Shown piece after piece: positions 54,712 to 57,048 of a stretch of DNA of 57,048 bases; positions within the stretch are counted from its first letter, which is position 1, and the number at the start of each line of letters is the position of its first letter. Origin of the DNA: Planctomycetota bacterium (GTDB lineage Bacteria > Planctomycetota > Phycisphaerae > UBA1845 > Fen-1342); contig JAHJAR010000187.1 in assembly GCA_018814045.1 (NCBI GenBank), positions 1 to 57,048 on the forward strand, in the 5' to 3' direction. The notes under the pieces were generated by a model. It was not told the origin of the DNA. It worked only from the letters and a program-made list of their open reading frames with translations, and did not search any database. Position numbers and translations under genes: made by a program.

Positions 54712-55179
54712 ATGGGCAAAGGTCCACCGCCAGCGCCGAAGATCGTCAACAAGAAGGCCCGGTTCAAGTTCGAGATTCTCGAGCAGGCCGAGGCGGGGAT
54801 TGCTCTAACTGGCAGTGAAGTCAAGAGCTTACGGAACGGGAAGGCGTCGCTCGACGAGGCGTACGCTGTGATCCGCCGCGGCGAGGTCTTCCTGCGCGCA
54901 TGCAACATATCTCCTTATCCCATGGCAGGTTACGCACAGCACCACCCCACGCGTGAGCGCAAACTGCTCTTGCACCGCCGAGAAATCCGCAAGTGGGAGA
55001 GCAAGGTCATCCTGCGCGGCCTGACACTGGTGCCTCTGGCGTTGTATTTCAACGAACGCGGGAAAGTGAAGGTCAAGATCGGTTTGGCGCGCGGCAAAAC
55101 CCACGAGGACAAAAGGTCCGATATCAAAACACGCGAGCACAAACGCGAGATGGACCGGGCCATGCGCCGTCGGCGGTAG
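54712..55179 (+). CDS. smpB: SmpB, tmRNA-binding protein
   Basis: Partner of tmRNA in rescuing stalled ribosomes. The protein is 155 residues from the ATG at 54712. Visible family motifs are VNKKARFKFEILEQAEAGI, LTGSEVKSLRNGKASLDEAY, HPTRERKLLLHRREI and the basic C-terminal tail KTREHKREMDRAMRRRR. The length is typical. An in-frame ATG at 54568 lies in the divergent sigma gene and is not used. The gene is followed after 11 bases by the convergent beta-propeller gene. The ssrA (tmRNA) gene was not found in the window. Confidence 0.95.
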   Translation: MGKGPPPAPKIVNKKARFKFEILEQAEAGIALTGSEVKSLRNGKASLDEAYAVIRRGEVFLRACNISPYPMAGYAQHHPTRERKLLLHRREIRKWESKVILRGLTLVPLALYFNERGKVKVKIGLARGKTHEDKRSDIKTREHKREMDRAMRRRR

Positions 55180-55190
55180 CACGGCTACGG

Positions 55191-56780
55191 CTATGGCGTC
55201 CCGAGTTGCGCCGCGAACGAGAACAGGTCGGCGGCGTCCGTCACACCGTCGCCGTTGAAATCCGCCACGGTGTCAACGTCGATCTCGGGGAAAAGCTGCT
55301 CGTAGCGCTTGCGGGCCAGGACCGCGGTTTTTAGCCACGTCAGATCGCCGCCGGTGGTTCGTCCGTCGCCGTCGGTATCGCCTGTCAGCCAACCCTGGAT
55401 GGCGTAGAGGTAGCCATCGACCGCATTCCAGTAGATTGTGCCGTCCGGCCCCACGATGACCCCCTGCGGGCCACTCTCGTTGCCCGGTTCCCAGCCATCA
55501 ACAGGTGTAATTGCCGACAGCGCCAACCACCAGAGGGTGGAGCTGGCCGTGTCGATGTCGCGGTAGGCATACAGCCTGTGGTTGGCCGGTCCTAGAGCGT
55601 AGATGGCCCCGTCCCGCGTCACCACAGCGGCGGGGAACGCCCAGGCTGAGCCTCCCAGCGACGCCCGAGATGACCAGGCCTCGACCAGGGCCGGCTCACT
55701 CGGCGGGGCATCCGGATCGAATTCGATGGCGATCAGTTGGGCACTCGTGCCCCCGAAGCCGTTGGCCGGAACATAGATGCGTTGGCGGCCGTCACCGAAG
55801 CGGCGCAGCGCGCCGGCTCCCCCGTTCAGGTGCCCAGCGGATAAGGGCAGAGGTGCGTCGCACAGGGTCGCCGTGTCGTTGGCGTCGAGTCCGAAGGCGT
55901 AGAGTTGCCCGTCGCCGCCATCGCCGATGAAGGCGTAGCCGGCGTCGTTGACGACAGGGGCAGAGGCCCAGATGTAGTTGCTGACTTGTAAGCGGGCCCG
56001 CTCGGCGCCGGTTTGAGTATCGATCTGCCAGAAGGTGCGGTTTTGGTCGCTCCCGCCGTAGAGCCAAAGCCCATCCGGCGACAGGGCCGGGCTGGAACCG
56101 ATGTTCCCCGTGCTGCTGGGGTCGCCGGGATCGCTCAGGTGGCCCGCCGACCAGGCCAGCTCAACGGTGTCACCCAGATCCCGGAGGGCGTAGTAGCGCC
56201 ACCCGTCGGTGGCGTGCTGGCCGCCAACGACGATCAATCCATCGGCGGTAATGGTGGGGCTGCCAAGGGCGCGGCGGAAGGGATACGTCCAAACCAACGT
56301 GGCGCTTCCGCCATTGTCACGGACCTTGCAGAATCCGTCGTAGGGTACTTGGCTATCCCAGGAGCCGACGAAGAGCGATCCATCGGCGGCGAGGGCGGCC
56401 GTCTGGAAGATGTGACCGGTTCCGTCCCCGAGGGTGAGCGTCCATGCCACGGTTCCATCGGAGACGTCAACGGCGCTGAGCCGTGAGGCCGGGCCGCCGA
56501 CGTACAGCCGCTTGTTGTCGGGCGACAGGACCGGTGTGGCATGGCTTTCGGTTGAGATGGGATCGCTGAGGCGAACATACCAACGCACGTGGGCGTCGGT
56601 CACGATACCGGCCACCGGGACCGCCCCGCTGTTTTGCAGGTCGCGCTGGAACTTGGGCCAGGCGGAGGTTTGGCTAAGCTGGGCAAGCGCGACGGGCGGG
56701 TTCATCAGGCACAGCAGAACGGCGGCAGCGGGAGGGAGTCGCCGCGCCACCCGGCACATCCGTGTCATCCGGCCAGTCAT
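55191..56780 (-). CDS. Secreted PQQ-like beta-propeller protein with dockerin-like tail
   Basis: The 529-residue protein has a signal peptide (hydrophobic core then ALAQ, about residue 34). It then has repeated beta-propeller blades of the PQQ-enzyme type, with recurring phrases such as DGSLFVGSWD, DGLIVVGG, DGAIYALG and DGTIYWNA. The C-terminal 70 residues have two calcium-loop repeats, GDTDGDGRTTGGDLTWLK and ADFNGDGVTDAADLFSF, like the C25 and GH18-like proteins. No catalytic residues of a dehydrogenase are seen, so it may bind ligands or serve as a structural exoprotein. Start codons at 56780 and slightly downstream (MTRM, MCRV) are all possible. Confidence 0.85.
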   Translation of the reverse strand: MTGRMTRMCRVARRLPPAAAVLLCLMNPPVALAQLSQTSAWPKFQRDLQNSGAVPVAGIVTDAHVRWYVRLSDPISTESHATPVLSPDNKRLYVGGPASRLSAVDVSDGTVAWTLTLGDGTGHIFQTAALAADGSLFVGSWDSQVPYDGFCKVRDNGGSATLVWTYPFRRALGSPTITADGLIVVGGQHATDGWRYYALRDLGDTVELAWSAGHLSDPGDPSSTGNIGSSPALSPDGLWLYGGSDQNRTFWQIDTQTGAERARLQVSNYIWASAPVVNDAGYAFIGDGGDGQLYAFGLDANDTATLCDAPLPLSAGHLNGGAGALRRFGDGRQRIYVPANGFGGTSAQLIAIEFDPDAPPSEPALVEAWSSRASLGGSAWAFPAAVVTRDGAIYALGPANHRLYAYRDIDTASSTLWWLALSAITPVDGWEPGNESGPQGVIVGPDGTIYWNAVDGYLYAIQGWLTGDTDGDGRTTGGDLTWLKTAVLARKRYEQLFPEIDVDTVADFNGDGVTDAADLFSFAAQLGTP

Positions 56781-56872
56781 CGTGCTACTCCTCCGTGAGC
56801 ATAGCGGCTGGTGGCCAGTCCGCAGCGGATATCAGCCTGTTGTGGCACCTCGTTGGAACTGCGTCGAGTGGA

Positions 56873-56975
56873 CTCCGAGCCGCGACCGTCAGGGAGCGGT
56901 TTCCCGCAGAGTCGCCAACGCCCACTCCCCTACGGTCGCGGCTCTGAACGTCGCACCGATTTCGAGGTACTACAC
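56873..56975. repeat. Repeat family A, stem-loop copy
   Basis: CCGAGCCGCGACCGTCAGGG (56875-56894) pairs with a diverged right arm CTCCCCTACGGTCGCGGCTC (56925-56944). The tail CGAGGTACTACAC (56963-56975) recalls the ends of other copies. It lies upstream of the beta-propeller gene at the right edge of the window; no gene is seen from 56781 to 57048. Confidence 0.75.
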
Positions 56976-57048
56976 TGGTCTTATCGAGCCGTGGCGGCAG
57001 TGAGCTTGAAACCCGGCCACGAAATGGCGGGGCGGGTGGCCGACAACG

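Overview
The window looks like a chromosomal segment of a GC-rich member of the Planctomycetota, most likely near the Phycisphaerae. This is inferred from the gene content, not from a marker gene. Signs are secreted proteins ending in paired Asp/Asn-Gly-Asp-Gly calcium-loop (dockerin-like) tails, an McsA/McsB pair, a gingipain-type C25 peptidase, and dispersed intergenic inverted repeats. No rRNA, tRNA or CRISPR array was seen. The only trace of a mobile element is a decayed IS21-type transposase gene.

Layout, left to right. 1-330 is AT-rich, unlike everything else, carries a small unknown gene and ends inside a half copy of a dispersed repeat. 0.4-3.4 kb: a CHASE2 adenylate/guanylate cyclase. 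3.5-4.0 kb: the IS21 IstA relic. 4.2-6.8 kb: a small membrane protein, then mcsA-mcsB (protein-arginine kinase). 6.9-10.1 kb: a lipoprotein and dihydrolipoyl dehydrogenase. 10.3-17.3 kb: a compact minus-strand operon with a sulfatase-like lipoprotein, two type I phosphodiesterase-like proteins, a 61-residue protein and a three-helix membrane protein of possible Oxa1/EMC3 type. 17.5-19.1 kb: a PutP-type symporter. 19.3-23.8 kb: two stand-alone receiver proteins, a receiver-kinase hybrid and a Cache/HAMP kinase. 24.0-25.8 kb: parB, a MEMO1-family gene and a near-consensus parS site.

26.2-41.2 kb: the C25 peptidase, then two histidine/phenylalanine ammonia-lyase paralogues. The first has Val-Ser-Gly instead of Ala-Ser-Gly at the cofactor-forming triad. 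Between them lie a GNAT gene, a LOG-family gene and a large unknown protein coupled to hutH. A POT-family peptide transporter and a class B penicillin-binding protein follow. 41.2-44.5 kb: three overlapping or closely spaced polysaccharide genes (acetyltransferase, deacetylase, glycosyltransferase). 44.8-48.4 kb: rho and coaE, divergent from a fused B12-binding/MeaB-type GTPase. 48.5-57.0 kb: an LD-carboxypeptidase lipoprotein, a GH18-like secreted protein, an ECF sigma / anti-sigma / PDZ-protein operon, smpB, and a secreted beta-propeller protein with a dockerin-like tail.

The most interesting points are the phosphohydrolase/membrane-protein operon at 10.3-17.3 kb, the non-canonical ammonia-lyase, the mutase-less B12-GTPase fusion, the signalling cluster next to parB-parS, and two families of dispersed palindromic repeats. 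All functional statements come from motif recognition by eye. No searches or structure predictions were run.
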